From Hymenobacter cyanobacteriorum (GTDB lineage Bacteria > Bacteroidota > Bacteroidia > Cytophagales > Hymenobacteraceae), in assembly GCF_022631375.1 (NCBI RefSeq), contig NZ_JALBGC010000004.1, forward strand, positions 372,001-436,000: a stretch of 64,000 nucleotides of DNA, written 5' to 3'. Position numbers and translations under genes: made by a program. Within the stretch, counting starts at the first letter, position 1, and each line of letters opens with the position of its first letter. The notes under the pieces were generated by a model. The model searched no databases. It worked only from the letters and a program-made list of their open reading frames with translations, and was not told the origin of the DNA. Positions 36,828 through 44,713 of the stretch are shown piece by piece.

Positions 36828-37304
36828 ATGAAAATTCATCTGCGCTTCATCATTGGTTTGCTGCTGCTCGCATTGCCTTTGCTGGGCCTGAAATGCAGCA
36901 AGGAAGAAATTATCAAAGCCACCGAGTTCGACATCACCGTGCGCGTAACCGGCGAGCACCTCGACGGGCTGGGCGCGGAGATGAAAGTGACCTCGGTGCG
37001 CAACGTGCTGAACCCCAGTGCGGGTCCGGTGCTCACGCAAAGCTTTGGCCCGACGGTGAGCCAGACGTACTCGCTCGGCAAATTCGGCCTTCAGGACCAG
37101 GTGACGGCTTTTATCTACTTCACCAACGTCACCTGTACCTCGGTGGTGCAGCCCGCCGCCAACACGTCGCTGCTGGTGGAGGTACTGGCCAATGGCGTGC
37201 TGGTAAGTCAGGTACGGCTGAAGCCGGGCACCACCGGCGGCAACTTCACCTGCACCCCATACTGGACGAACAGCGACGAATCGCACGGCGACGACTGGGA
37301 CTAG
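36828..37304 (+). CDS. Small secreted protein of unknown function
   Basis: A 158-residue protein with a signal peptide (RFIIGLLLLALPLLGLK) and a Cys immediately after it (LGLKC). The Lys before the Cys does not fit a standard lipobox, so lipidation is uncertain. The rest is a beta-rich domain with four cysteines in total, no family I recognise, and an acidic C-terminus (DESHGDDWD). It lies 18 bases after the ABC permease and may share its transcript. Confidence 0.65.
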   Translation: MKIHLRFIIGLLLLALPLLGLKCSKEEIIKATEFDITVRVTGEHLDGLGAEMKVTSVRNVLNPSAGPVLTQSFGPTVSQTYSLGKFGLQDQVTAFIYFTNVTCTSVVQPAANTSLLVEVLANGVLVSQVRLKPGTTGGNFTCTPYWTNSDESHGDDWD

Positions 37305-37384
37305 CGCGGCGATACAAACCACCCCGCGAGAACGTGATGCCAAAGCCGGCGTCGCGTTCTTTGCATTTAAACCTGCTTGTTGCT

Positions 37385-38269
37385 ATGCGTTTTTCGCTTC
37401 GTTTCATCGGCCTCTTCCTGCTGCTCAGCAGCTTTACCCTACGTGGCGACCGGCCCGCCTACCGCCTTTTCAGCGCCGCCGGCGCGCCGGCCGACTACGA
37501 CCAGATGCTGGCCGAATTGGCTCAGGCCGATGTGGTGCTTTTCGGCGAGCAGCACAACGATGCCCTCACGCACTGGCTTGAGCTGCAGGTGGCCAAGGAC
37601 CTGCTGAAGCTAAAGAACCCCGGCCAGCTGGTGCTGGGCCTGGAGATGTTTGAGCGCGACGTGCAGCCGCTGGTGGCCCAATACGCCGCCGGCACGCTGG
37701 CCGATACCGCCTTCGAGCGCCAGGCCCGCCCGTGGCCCAACTACGCCACCGACTACCGCCCGCTGTTGCAGTTCGCCCGCGAAAACCACGTGCCCGTCAT
37801 CGGCACCAATGCTCCGCGCCCCTTCGCGAAAGTAGTGGCCCAGCGCAGCCTCACCGCTCTCGATAAGTTGCCCGCCACCGACCGCGCCCTGCTCGCTCCG
37901 CTGCCGCTAAAAGTGGACTACGACCTGCCCGGCTACAAAAACATGGCCGTCATGTTTGGCGGCGACAGCCAGGCCCACGGCGGCGGGGCCCAGAACATCA
38001 TCCAGGCCCAGGCGCTGAAGGACGCCACCATGGCCCACTTCATCGCAGCCAACCGCCAGCCCGGCCAAACACTGCTGCACGTCAACGGCAGCTACCACTC
38101 CGACCACCACGACGGCATTGCGGCCTGGCTGCGGCAGGCGGCTCCCAAGCTGCGTGTGAAAACCATTTCGGTGGTAACGCAGGAGCAGCTCCAGACGCTA
38201 GCGAAGGAGCAGGTGAACGTGGCGGATTACGTGGTGGTGGTGCCGACCGATGCGGCGAAGACGTATTAG
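37385..38269 (+). CDS. ChaN/DUF399-family secreted protein
   Basis: A 294-residue protein with a signal peptide (RFSLRFIGLFLLLSSFTLRG). The mature part matches the ChaN-like Tiki/EreA superfamily: DVVLFGEQHNDALTHWLEL (catalytic-like GExH), LGLEMFERDVQPLV (ExE/ERD) and HVNGSYHSDHHDGIAAWL (His-rich). Campylobacter ChaN binds haem and is a lipoprotein; the Bacteroidota members are unstudied as far as I know. The start is ATG 37385, whose signal peptide is well placed; an upstream ATG at 37337 would add 16 residues. It follows the small secreted protein on the same strand. Confidence 0.8.
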   Translation: MRFSLRFIGLFLLLSSFTLRGDRPAYRLFSAAGAPADYDQMLAELAQADVVLFGEQHNDALTHWLELQVAKDLLKLKNPGQLVLGLEMFERDVQPLVAQYAAGTLADTAFERQARPWPNYATDYRPLLQFARENHVPVIGTNAPRPFAKVVAQRSLTALDKLPATDRALLAPLPLKVDYDLPGYKNMAVMFGGDSQAHGGGAQNIIQAQALKDATMAHFIAANRQPGQTLLHVNGSYHSDHHDGIAAWLRQAAPKLRVKTISVVTQEQLQTLAKEQVNVADYVVVVPTDAAKTY

Positions 38270-38390
38270 AATGGGACAATAAGAGCCAGCAGGGAGCGAA
38301 TAACCTGCTGAAATGGATTGGCGGCAGAAACCGTAAATTGCGCATTCAAATCGCTGCGAATTCTATTTTTTGGCTTCACTGCCTTCCCTA

Positions 38391-38897
38391 ATGTCTGACC
38401 TTACTTCCCAGAAGCACACTCTGTTCCAGCAAGTAGCTGAAACACTGAAGCAGCAAGGCTTCACAATTGCCAAAGAAGACCCCACGCGCCCATGGGGCGG
38501 CTTTTTCGTAATTGACGAAGACCAGGCCCAGCAGTTTGCCGACACCTATTTTGACGGATTATCCGTTGACAACCTGCGCATTTCGGGCAAGCTGAGCCCC
38601 AAGGTGCTGCTCGTGGCCCCACACCAGCGCCTGAGCTGGCAGTACCACCACCGCCGCGCCGAAATCTGGCAGGTGGTGCAGGGCCCCGTGGGCGTGGCTA
38701 CCAGCGACACCGACGAGCAGGGCGAAGTTAAAAGTTACCAGGTGGGCGAGCGCATCATCCTCAAACAAGGCGAGCGCCACCGCCTCGTGGGCCTGAAGGA
38801 TTGGGGCGTGCTGGCCGAAATCTGGCAGCACACCGACGCCAACCAACCTTCGGACGAAGACGACATCGTGCGCGTGCAGGACGACTTCGGGCGCTAA
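38391..38897 (+). CDS. Cupin-domain protein, mannose-6-phosphate isomerase type II-like
   Basis: A 168-residue single-cupin protein. The metal-site cupin motif is seen in WQYHHRRAEIWQVVQGPVGVA (in parts: YHHRRAEIW with H, H and E) and GERHRLVGLKDWGVLAEIWQ (G-H). The N-terminus PWGGFFVIDEDQAQQFADTYF resembles the region found in type II phosphomannose isomerases and related phosphoheptose-isomerase-like entries. If active, it would interconvert fructose-6-phosphate and mannose-6-phosphate, feeding GDP-mannose to gmd. ATG 38391 is chosen; the frame opens at a TTG 21 bases earlier. A terminator follows. Confidence 0.7.
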   Translation: MSDLTSQKHTLFQQVAETLKQQGFTIAKEDPTRPWGGFFVIDEDQAQQFADTYFDGLSVDNLRISGKLSPKVLLVAPHQRLSWQYHHRRAEIWQVVQGPVGVATSDTDEQGEVKSYQVGERIILKQGERHRLVGLKDWGVLAEIWQHTDANQPSDEDDIVRVQDDFGR

Positions 38898-38914
38898 ACG
38901 CGGATGATAAAAAG

Positions 38915-38946
38915 CAAAAAAAGCCCGGTCATGCCGGGCTTTTTTT
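38915..38946. terminator. Bidirectional intrinsic terminator
   Basis: AGCCCGG (38922-38928) and CCGGGCT (38934-38940) pair across TCATG, with an A-run upstream and seven T residues downstream. It can end both the cupin gene (plus) and the small minus-strand gene at 38969. Confidence 0.85.
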
Positions 38947-38968
38947 ATTGAATTTTGAGCCGTGAGGG

Positions 38969-39157
38969 CTATTCGGTTTCTTCGCTGGGTTTCACCTTTT
39001 TCATTGCTTCAGCCAGCGACTGCTGCAGCTTGGCGCCGGAATCAGCCGGGGCTTTTTCGCTGATGTTGTACTGCTTTTGCAGCCGTTCCCATTCCTCAAT
39101 GGCAATGAAGACGCCAGTGATTTTGCCTTTGTCGTCGGAGAGATATTTAACGTCCAT
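38969..39157 (-). CDS. Small protein, possible antitoxin-like
   Basis: A 62-residue acidic-basic protein, DVKYLSDDKGKITGVFIAIEEWERLQKQY at the N-terminus (given here in parts: KYLSDDKGKITGVFI, AIEEWERL). This layout, a short beta strand, a loop with DDKG, a second strand and a helix with EEWE, resembles the antitoxin-type proteins of Bacteroidota (Phd/RelB-like 'YISDDKGNxTAVxIPIxEWE'). No toxin gene is beside it. It may be a solitary antitoxin, a regulator or something else. A terminator lies just beyond its stop. Confidence 0.5.
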   Translation of the reverse strand: MDVKYLSDDKGKITGVFIAIEEWERLQKQYNISEKAPADSGAKLQQSLAEAMKKVKPSEETE

Positions 39158-39188
39158 GCGTGGTGGGTATTTAGAGTTTGAGTGGAAT

Positions 39189-39278
39189 CGTCATGCAGAG
39201 TGCAGCGAAGCATCTTTACTGCACTGGTGAATGAATTGCATTGAGCGGGCAAGATGCTTCGCTACGCTCTGCATGACC
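39189..39278. repeat. Palindromic element (two arm mismatches)
   Basis: CGTCATGCAGAGTGCAGCGA (from 39189) and the complement ending at 39278 form a 27-base stem with two mismatches. It belongs to the GTCATGC palindrome family. It lies between the small protein gene and the penicillin-acylase homologue. Confidence 0.75.
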
Positions 39279-39301
39279 GTTTTGCCATCCGTGTAAAACC
39301 A

Positions 39302-41497
39302 TTACTGTCCCGGATAATACGTCTTTTCGGCGTGGGCCTTTACATCCTCGGGGTAGAAGCGCACTTCCTTGAAGCGACCGTTGCAGTATAAATCGGCCTG
39401 GTCGGTAAAGTGCGGCGTGCCCGGCCGGCTGCTCTGCCCGCCCGTGACAACGGAGCGCGCCACAATGCGCGGCCCGAACTCCACCACCGCCACGAAGCTG
39501 TTGCCCACGTTGCCGTAGCGCTTTTTAGTGCCCGGGTAAGCCCGCGCCCCAAATGCCGCCAGCGAGCCCCAGGCCGAAGAGGTAAATGCCACCGGCCGGC
39601 TGGGCTGCTGGTCGTCATATTTCTCCTCGATGCGGCCGGTGAGGCGCTGGTAGCGGTTCACTTCGCCCCAGGCGGTTTTCCAGGTGCCAAAGTCGCGGGT
39701 CAGGTCGTCAAGCGTTTCGGCCAGGGTAGCCATTTTTTCCGTCGGCGAAGTATTGGCCAGCGCGAACCGCACGAAGCTGATGTAATCAAGCTGGGGCTGG
39801 GCTTCGGGCACGCGGGCGCGGGCCTTGGCCAGCAGCCGCTCGGCCCAGTAGATAGCCACCGTCTGGGCCACGGACGTTTGGGCGTAGTTGTGGTTCCAGG
39901 CGCGGAGCATTACAATGGCTTCGGCCACGGCGGGCGCGGCGGCTTTTTCGGCCGAGGTGGGTTGGTAGGCGGCCAGCAGTGGCGGCAGCATGTCGTCGAA
40001 CGCGGTGAGGTGCGGGTCGTCGGCCGCCGCAATGAGGGTGTCGAGGCTCACCACGGCTTTGCGGCTGAGCACGCGCACGGCGTTCAGGCCGCGGTAGTTT
40101 TCGGCGTCGGGTGCTTCGTATTTGGGGTATTTGGCGGCTTGCGGGCTGCTCGGGCCGCTCACGGTGAAAGGCGTGGAGTTGCAGTTTTGAATAAAGCCGC
40201 TGGCCGGATTGTGCACCTGCACCAGCTCGCTCACCGGGTGGAAGCCCTGCCATTCGGTCGCCGAGGTGCTGCCGTCCACTGGCTGGCTCCAATCGAATTT
40301 GGGGTCTCGCTTCGGCATAAAGTTGCCGTGCCAATAAGCGATAATGCCCTTAGTATCGGCGAAAACGGTGTTGTTCGAAGCATTGCCGTTCAGCTTCATC
40401 ACTTGCTGGAAGCTGGCGTAGTCGGTAGCCTTGGTGCGCTGGTACGACTGCTGCAGGGCGGCCAGTGGCGCGTTCATCATGCGTACCGCCACCCACTGTC
40501 CGGCCGACTTCTGCCCCACAATGGGGCCGTGGTGGGTGCGGTAGATGGTGAAGGTTTTGCGCAGCATTTTATCGCCCGATTTGTAGGGCAGCGTTACCTT
40601 CTGCGCCGTCACGGCCCGCAGCTTGCCGTCGTATTTATAGAAGTAATTGCCGCCCTTTTCCTCTACAGTTTCGAGGTACTCATCCATTGAGTCGGCCTGG
40701 CTGGACGTGTGCATCCAGCCGCAGTGTTCATTAAAGCCCTGATAAATAAAGAACTGGCCCCACGTGACAGCCCCATAGGCGTTCAGGCCCTGCTGGCTCA
40801 CCATCTGTACTTCAGAACGGAAATAAAACGAGGTGTGGGGGTTGATGAGCAGTAGGGCGTGGCCGCTGGCGCTTTTGCTCGGGGCAATGGCGAAGCCGTT
40901 GGAGCCCACCGGCTCGCGGTCGGTGCGGCCGAAGTCGGTGTCAATCCACGAACTCGATTTCTGCGCGCCGTAAAAATCCTTGATGCGACCCAGCGACACC
41001 ACGCTGATGTTGCCGCCAATGCTGCCTTCGCTGAACATCAGCGGCATCCAGGGCTGAAAGCGGCGCAGCAGCCGGGGCTTCACGGTGGGGTGCGTGGCGA
41101 GGTAGTAGTTGGTGCCGGCCGCGAAGGCATCGAGCAGCAGCTTCATCTCGGCCGGGCTTTTTTTGTAGATGTTGATGGCCTGGGTGCTGTCCAGAAACAA
41201 GCGGGCGCGCAGGTCGTGGTAGAGCTGGGCTTCGCCTTCGACTTCGGCCAATCGGCCAATGGCGTCGAGGTAGTTGGTTTCGACGCGGTCGAAATCGTCC
41301 TCGCATTGGGTGTAGAGCAGGCCAAAAACGGCGTCCGCATCGGTCTTGCCGTAGATGTGCGGCACGCCGTAGGTATCGCGCGTGATGCTCACCTGCTTCG
41401 CTTGTTGCTGCCACCGCGCCACTTCTGCCGGAGTGAATTTCTGCGCTTGGGCCGCGGAGCCAGTGAGAATCAGGAGCAGCGAGAGAAGCAGACGCAT
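39302..41497 (-). CDS. Penicillin acylase / acyl-homoserine-lactone acylase family protein
   Basis: A 731-residue precursor of an N-terminal nucleophile hydrolase. A signal peptide (RLLLSLLLILTGSAAQA) directs it to the periplasm. DTYGVPHIYGKTDADAVFGL is the usual alpha-chain start. The autoprocessing site is at PVG-SNGFAIAPSKSASGHALL, so Ser199 would become the N-terminal nucleophile of a beta chain of about 530 residues. LINPHTSFYF and GWMHTSSQADSMDEY follow, as in acylases. An Asn expected in the oxyanion region is plausible at GNASNNTVFAD. Substrates range from beta-lactams to acyl-homoserine lactones and acyl peptides and cannot be told from sequence. Confidence 0.85.
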   Translation of the reverse strand: MRLLLSLLLILTGSAAQAQKFTPAEVARWQQQAKQVSITRDTYGVPHIYGKTDADAVFGLLYTQCEDDFDRVETNYLDAIGRLAEVEGEAQLYHDLRARLFLDSTQAINIYKKSPAEMKLLLDAFAAGTNYYLATHPTVKPRLLRRFQPWMPLMFSEGSIGGNISVVSLGRIKDFYGAQKSSSWIDTDFGRTDREPVGSNGFAIAPSKSASGHALLLINPHTSFYFRSEVQMVSQQGLNAYGAVTWGQFFIYQGFNEHCGWMHTSSQADSMDEYLETVEEKGGNYFYKYDGKLRAVTAQKVTLPYKSGDKMLRKTFTIYRTHHGPIVGQKSAGQWVAVRMMNAPLAALQQSYQRTKATDYASFQQVMKLNGNASNNTVFADTKGIIAYWHGNFMPKRDPKFDWSQPVDGSTSATEWQGFHPVSELVQVHNPASGFIQNCNSTPFTVSGPSSPQAAKYPKYEAPDAENYRGLNAVRVLSRKAVVSLDTLIAAADDPHLTAFDDMLPPLLAAYQPTSAEKAAAPAVAEAIVMLRAWNHNYAQTSVAQTVAIYWAERLLAKARARVPEAQPQLDYISFVRFALANTSPTEKMATLAETLDDLTRDFGTWKTAWGEVNRYQRLTGRIEEKYDDQQPSRPVAFTSSAWGSLAAFGARAYPGTKKRYGNVGNSFVAVVEFGPRIVARSVVTGGQSSRPGTPHFTDQADLYCNGRFKEVRFYPEDVKAHAEKTYYPGQ

Positions 41498-41538
41498 CGG
41501 GCCGGGAGTTGGTGGAACGTTGGGCGCGAAAGTAAACG

Positions 41539-41570
41539 AAAAAGCCCCGGCCAGTGGGCCAGGGCTTTAT
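41539..41570 (-). terminator. Intrinsic terminator downstream of the IscA-like gene
   Basis: On the minus strand AAAGCCCTGGCCCACTGGCCGGGGCTTTTT forms a GC-rich stem around a short loop, followed by T residues. It lies beyond palindrome 41581-41665 and before the acylase gene, in the right orientation to end the IscA-like transcript. Confidence 0.65.
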
Positions 41571-41580
41571 TTTTATACTG

Positions 41581-41665
41581 TCATCCTGAGCGGAGCGAAG
41601 GACCTTATTACGTCTGCGCAATAGTCGTTCAATCGTACTAAGGTCCTTCGCTCCGCTCAGGATGA
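41581..41665. repeat. Perfect 27-bp palindromic element (TCATCCTGAGC variant)
   Basis: TCATCCTGAGCGGAGCGAAG at 41581 mirrors exactly in 41639-41665. The first bases are TCATCC instead of TCATGC, with the complement also changed, so pairing is preserved. It lies just past the IscA-like gene's stop codon. Confidence 0.85.
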
Positions 41666-41672
41666 GCAGTGC

Positions 41673-42020
41673 TTACGCCGAGAACGACGAGCCGCAGCCG
41701 CAGGTGCTCTTGGCCTGGGGGTTGTTGAAAACGAAACCGCGGGCGTTGAGGCCATCCTGGAAGTCGACTTCCATGCCCAGCACATACATGGCGTGCTTTT
41801 TATCCATGATGAGTTTGAGGCCGTCGAGGTCGTAGGTTTCGTCGGCATCCTTGGCTTTGTCGAAGCCCAGCAGGTAACTCATGCCCGAGCAGCCGCCGCC
41901 CTGCACGCCGATGCGGAGGCCATAATCGGCGGGCACGTTCTTCTCCTGGATGATGTTTTTCACCTCCACTACGGCGCGGTCGGTGAGGGTAATGGGGGCG
42001 AGGGTGGCAACAGCAGCCAT
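41673..42020 (-). CDS. HesB/IscA-family iron-sulfur cluster assembly protein
   Basis: A 115-residue A-type carrier protein for Fe-S cluster assembly. The three conserved cysteines are in GGGCSGMSY (about residue 48) and CGCG near the end (about residues 107-109). ITLTDRAVVEVKNIIQEKN and LRIGVQGGGCSG are the family core. ATG 42020 is chosen because it gives AAVATLAPITLTDRAV; the frame continues upstream without homology. A TATCTTTG -7 element (complement of 42052-42059) lies 32 bases upstream of the start. No other SUF or ISC genes are in the window. Confidence 0.93.
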   Translation of the reverse strand: MAAVATLAPITLTDRAVVEVKNIIQEKNVPADYGLRIGVQGGGCSGMSYLLGFDKAKDADETYDLDGLKLIMDKKHAMYVLGMEVDFQDGLNARGFVFNNPQAKSTCGCGSSFSA

Positions 42021-42051
42021 AATGAAAGTTGATTTAGCGGGAAGTGGATAA

Positions 42052-42059
42052 CAAAGATA
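42052..42059 (-). promoter_or_regulatory. Putative -7 element TATCTTTG of the IscA-like gene
   Basis: CAAAGATA on the plus strand is TATCTTTG on the coding strand, 31 bases before the start codon. It matches TAnnTTTG; no strong -33 element is seen. Confidence 0.45.
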
Positions 42060-42157
42060 CGGCGGTATCGGGGCGTAAACAGCGGTTGGGGCCCGGCGGT
42101 TCACGGCGTAGTTTTGCGCAACGCCAGCGACTAACGAGGCTTGCTTAACAAAAGAAC

Positions 42158-42252
42158 GTCATGCCGAGCGTAGCCGAGGCATCTCGCCCGAATCGTTGCA
42201 ACGGCATCCATTACTTCGGCATGCGAGATGCCTCGGCTACGCTCGGCATGAC
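42158..42252. repeat. Perfect 30-bp palindromic element (GTCATGCCGAGC variant)
   Basis: GTCATGCCGAGCGTAGCCGA (from 42158) mirrors exactly in 42223-42252. Compared with the other copies both arms carry matching substitutions (GCCGAGGCATCTCGC instead of GTCGAAGCATCT). The plus-strand gene at 42276 starts 24 bases downstream. Confidence 0.85.
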
Positions 42253-42275
42253 CATTCAAAAAACGCGCTTAATTC

Positions 42276-42812
42276 ATGGAATCAACCACCTATTTCTACG
42301 ACCTGCTCAAGATTATTCTGCCTGCTCTCATTGTAGCCGGAGCCATTTATTTCCTGTTCAAAGAGTTTCTGGAGCGGGAGCAGCAGCGCCGCCTAATTGA
42401 GCTGCGCCTCGAAAGCAACAAAACCACGCTGCCGCTGCGCCTGCAGGCCTACGAGCGCATCGTGCTGTTTCTGGAGCGCATCTCGCCCAACAACATTCTG
42501 GTGCGCCTGAGCAGCGCTGGCTCCACCGCGCCCGAGTTTCACCGGCTGCTGCAGCAGGAAATCCGGGCCGAGTACGAGCACAACCTTTCGCAGCAGCTCT
42601 ACCTCTCGGCCGATGCCTGGACGCTGGTGAAGGAAGCCAAGGAAAACGTCCTTACGATGGTGAACCGCGCCTTTCACGGCATCCAGAACCCGGCTCAGGC
42701 CCGTGGTACCGAGTTGGCCAAGCGCATCCTCGAAGGCCTGATGATGGACGGAGCCGAGCCCACCGCACAGGCACTTGCGGTGGTGAAAAACGAGGCGGCC
42801 GGGCTGTTTTAG
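42276..42812 (+). CDS. Membrane-anchored protein of unknown function
   Basis: A 178-residue protein with one N-terminal membrane helix (LKIILPALIVAGAIYFLF, about residues 10-27) and a long helical cytoplasmic part (FLEREQQRRLIELRLESNK is probably coiled coil). The conserved-looking core is LRLQAYERIVLFLERISPNNILVRL. I recognise similar proteins as a conserved hypothetical family in Bacteroidota but know no function. It stands alone between two palindromes, the second ending in a T-run that can terminate it. Confidence 0.7.
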   Translation: MESTTYFYDLLKIILPALIVAGAIYFLFKEFLEREQQRRLIELRLESNKTTLPLRLQAYERIVLFLERISPNNILVRLSSAGSTAPEFHRLLQQEIRAEYEHNLSQQLYLSADAWTLVKEAKENVLTMVNRAFHGIQNPAQARGTELAKRILEGLMMDGAEPTAQALAVVKNEAAGLF

Positions 42813-42829
42813 AATTCTTGAAAAAAAAG

Positions 42830-42929
42830 AACGTCATGCTGAGCTTGTCGAAGCATCTCTACCGCGCAACTAATTTGATTTAGTCTGGCAGTAAAGATGC
42901 TTCGACAAGCTCAGCATGACGTTTTTTTT
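42830..42929. repeat. Perfect 29-bp palindromic element with terminator-like T-run
   Basis: AACGTCATGCTGAGCTTGTC (from 42830) mirrors exactly up to 42923. It is preceded by eight A and followed by eight T residues (42922-42929), so it should work as an intrinsic terminator in both directions, for the plus-strand gene and for bshA on the minus strand. It belongs to the GTCATGC family. Confidence 0.85.
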
Positions 42930-42942
42930 AGGATAATCAACT

Positions 42943-44079
42943 CTATACTGCCGCTGCTACCGCTTCCATCGCTTGGCGGTAACACTCCTCATAGCGCGGC
43001 ACAATGTTTTCCACTGCAAACTCCTGCGCCCGGGCCAGGGCGGCGGCTTTGAAGCGCGGCAGGTTCGCATCATCGAGCACGTAGAGGGCATTTTTTACCA
43101 TGTCGGCCACGTCGCCGATTTCGCTGAGCATGCCGGTTACGCCGTGCACGTTCAGTTCGGGGATGCCGCCGGCGTTGGTGCTCACCACGGGCACTTCGCA
43201 GGCCATGGCTTCGAGCGCGGCGAGGCCGAAACTCTCATTTTCGGAGGGCATCAGGAACAGGTCGCCCACGCTGAGGACTTCCTCCACGGCTTCGAGCTTG
43301 CCCAGAAAGCGTAAGTCGCGGTGCACGTCGAGGTCGCGGGCCAGCTTTTCCATGCGGTTGCGGTCGGGACCATCGCCCACAAGCAGCAGCTTGGCTGGAA
43401 TTTTTTCGCGCACGCCCACAAAAATTCGGAGCACGTCTTCCACCCGCTTCACGGTGCGGAAGTTGCTGGTGTGAATGAGTAGCTTCTCGCCTTCGGGCGC
43501 AATGGCGGCCCGGAAATGGCTTTTTTCTTGCTTCTTGAAGCGGTGTAGGTCGATGAAGTTGGGGATGACGGTGATGTCCTTCTCAACGGCGAAATACTGG
43601 TAGGTTTCGCGCCGCAAATCATCTGACACGGAGGTCACGCCGTCGCTCTGGTTGATGCTGAACGTGACGACCGGCTCGAAGCTGGAATCCTTGCCGACTA
43701 GCGTGATATCGGTGCCGTGCAGGGTGGTGACGACCGGAATCTGAATGCCGCGCGAGCGCAGAATCTGCTTGGCCATGTAGGCCGCCGAGGCGTGCGGAAT
43801 GGCATAGTGCACGTGCAGCACGTCGAGCTTCTCGTTCTGCACAATGTCGACCATCTTGCTGGTGAGGGCCAGCTCGTAGGGCGGAAACTGGAACAGCGGG
43901 TAGGCCGGCACGTACACCTCGTGGTAGAAGAGGTTCTCGTTGAAGAAGTCGAGCCGCACCGGCTGGCTGTAGGTGATGAAGTGCACGCGGTGGCCGCGTT
44001 GAGCTAGGGCTTTGCCCAGCTCGGTCGCCACCACGCCGGAGCCACCAAAGGTGGGATAACAGACAATACCGATGTTCAT
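42943..44079 (-). CDS. bshA: N-acetyl-alpha-D-glucosaminyl L-malate synthase BshA
   Basis: A 378-residue GT4 enzyme for the first step of bacillithiol synthesis: UDP-GlcNAc + L-malate. The N-terminus IGIVCYPTFGGSGVVATELG is the BshA signature. LDVLHVHYAIPHASAAY and HGTDITLVGKD follow, and the donor domain has HTSNFRTVKRVEDVL, GDGPDRNRME and PSENESFGLAALEAMACEVPV with the E-x7-E motif. The presence of BshA implies use of bacillithiol; bshB and bshC are not in the window. It is transcribed alone, towards the terminator palindrome at 42830-42929. Confidence 0.94.
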   Translation of the reverse strand: MNIGIVCYPTFGGSGVVATELGKALAQRGHRVHFITYSQPVRLDFFNENLFYHEVYVPAYPLFQFPPYELALTSKMVDIVQNEKLDVLHVHYAIPHASAAYMAKQILRSRGIQIPVVTTLHGTDITLVGKDSSFEPVVTFSINQSDGVTSVSDDLRRETYQYFAVEKDITVIPNFIDLHRFKKQEKSHFRAAIAPEGEKLLIHTSNFRTVKRVEDVLRIFVGVREKIPAKLLLVGDGPDRNRMEKLARDLDVHRDLRFLGKLEAVEEVLSVGDLFLMPSENESFGLAALEAMACEVPVVSTNAGGIPELNVHGVTGMLSEIGDVADMVKNALYVLDDANLPRFKAAALARAQEFAVENIVPRYEECYRQAMEAVAAAV

Positions 44080-44200
44080 AGGGAAATGCGTTTGCGCTTA
44101 GCCAACCGGGAAACGCATGGTTTGTTGCAACGACGAATGAGCCGGCCAAATGCTGCATCGGGCGTAGCTTTAGCGGCTTCTATTTCCCTACGTAAATCTG

Positions 44201-44713
44201 ATGAAACTACGTTGTTCTGGTTATGTAATACTTGTTCTGCTATCATTAGCGAACCAAGCTCAAGCACAGAAATGGTTTACGCCCGACGTGGCCAGAGAAG
44301 TTGGCGTGGTGCCGTGTGGTAAGGCCAACTGCATATTGGGCCGTGGAGATGAGAAGCCCGTCAGAATAGGAGAAGGCCAAATAACTGCGGTGACCATGTT
44401 TTATTTCGATACAATTGCCACTTACGCGCAAGGTCGAATCGTTAATATTGTGACTGGAAAACCTATCAAAGGCGCATTGATTCAAACCTCCTATACCTGC
44501 TGGGAAGGGTGCGACGTGAAAATGTCAGCGACCAATGAAGCCGGATTTTTTCGCCTGGGCTGGGTCGGCTGTCATGGCCTAAAAGGGCCGAGAGCCAATA
44601 GGCTGCTACTGATACATGCCGTAGGCTATCAGCCAATCAACACGGAAGCAATTAGTTTCGGCGGCGGTGCCTACCTGCACATCGAACTTGCCGCGCTGCC
44701 CAAGCGCCGCTAG
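44201..44713 (+). CDS. Secreted protein with carboxypeptidase-regulatory-like domain
   Basis: A 170-residue protein with an N-terminal signal peptide (LRCSGYVILVLLSLANQAQA). The mature C-terminal part (ARIVNIVTGKPIKGALIQTSY and NEAGFFRLGWVGCHG) resembles the CarboxypepD-reg fold of about 90 residues that Bacteroidota place in surface proteins and TonB receptors: Gly-rich beta strands, TGKPIKGA and TNEAGFFRL. The gene ends exactly one base from the stop of the opposite GH3 gene. It is AT-richer than its neighbours. The precise function is unknown. Confidence 0.6.
   Translation: MKLRCSGYVILVLLSLANQAQAQKWFTPDVAREVGVVPCGKANCILGRGDEKPVRIGEGQITAVTMFYFDTIATYAQGRIVNIVTGKPIKGALIQTSYTCWEGCDVKMSATNEAGFFRLGWVGCHGLKGPRANRLLLIHAVGYQPINTEAISFGGGAYLHIELAALPKRR

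Noticed and set aside
36828..36900. Lipoprotein assignment for the 158-residue secreted protein
   Set aside because: A Cys follows the hydrophobic segment but the residue before it is Lys, not a small residue, so the lipobox rule fails; left as secreted.
39410..40690. 426-codon plus-strand frame opposite the acylase
   Set aside because: Shadow frame; the acylase has signal peptide, processing site and conserved blocks.
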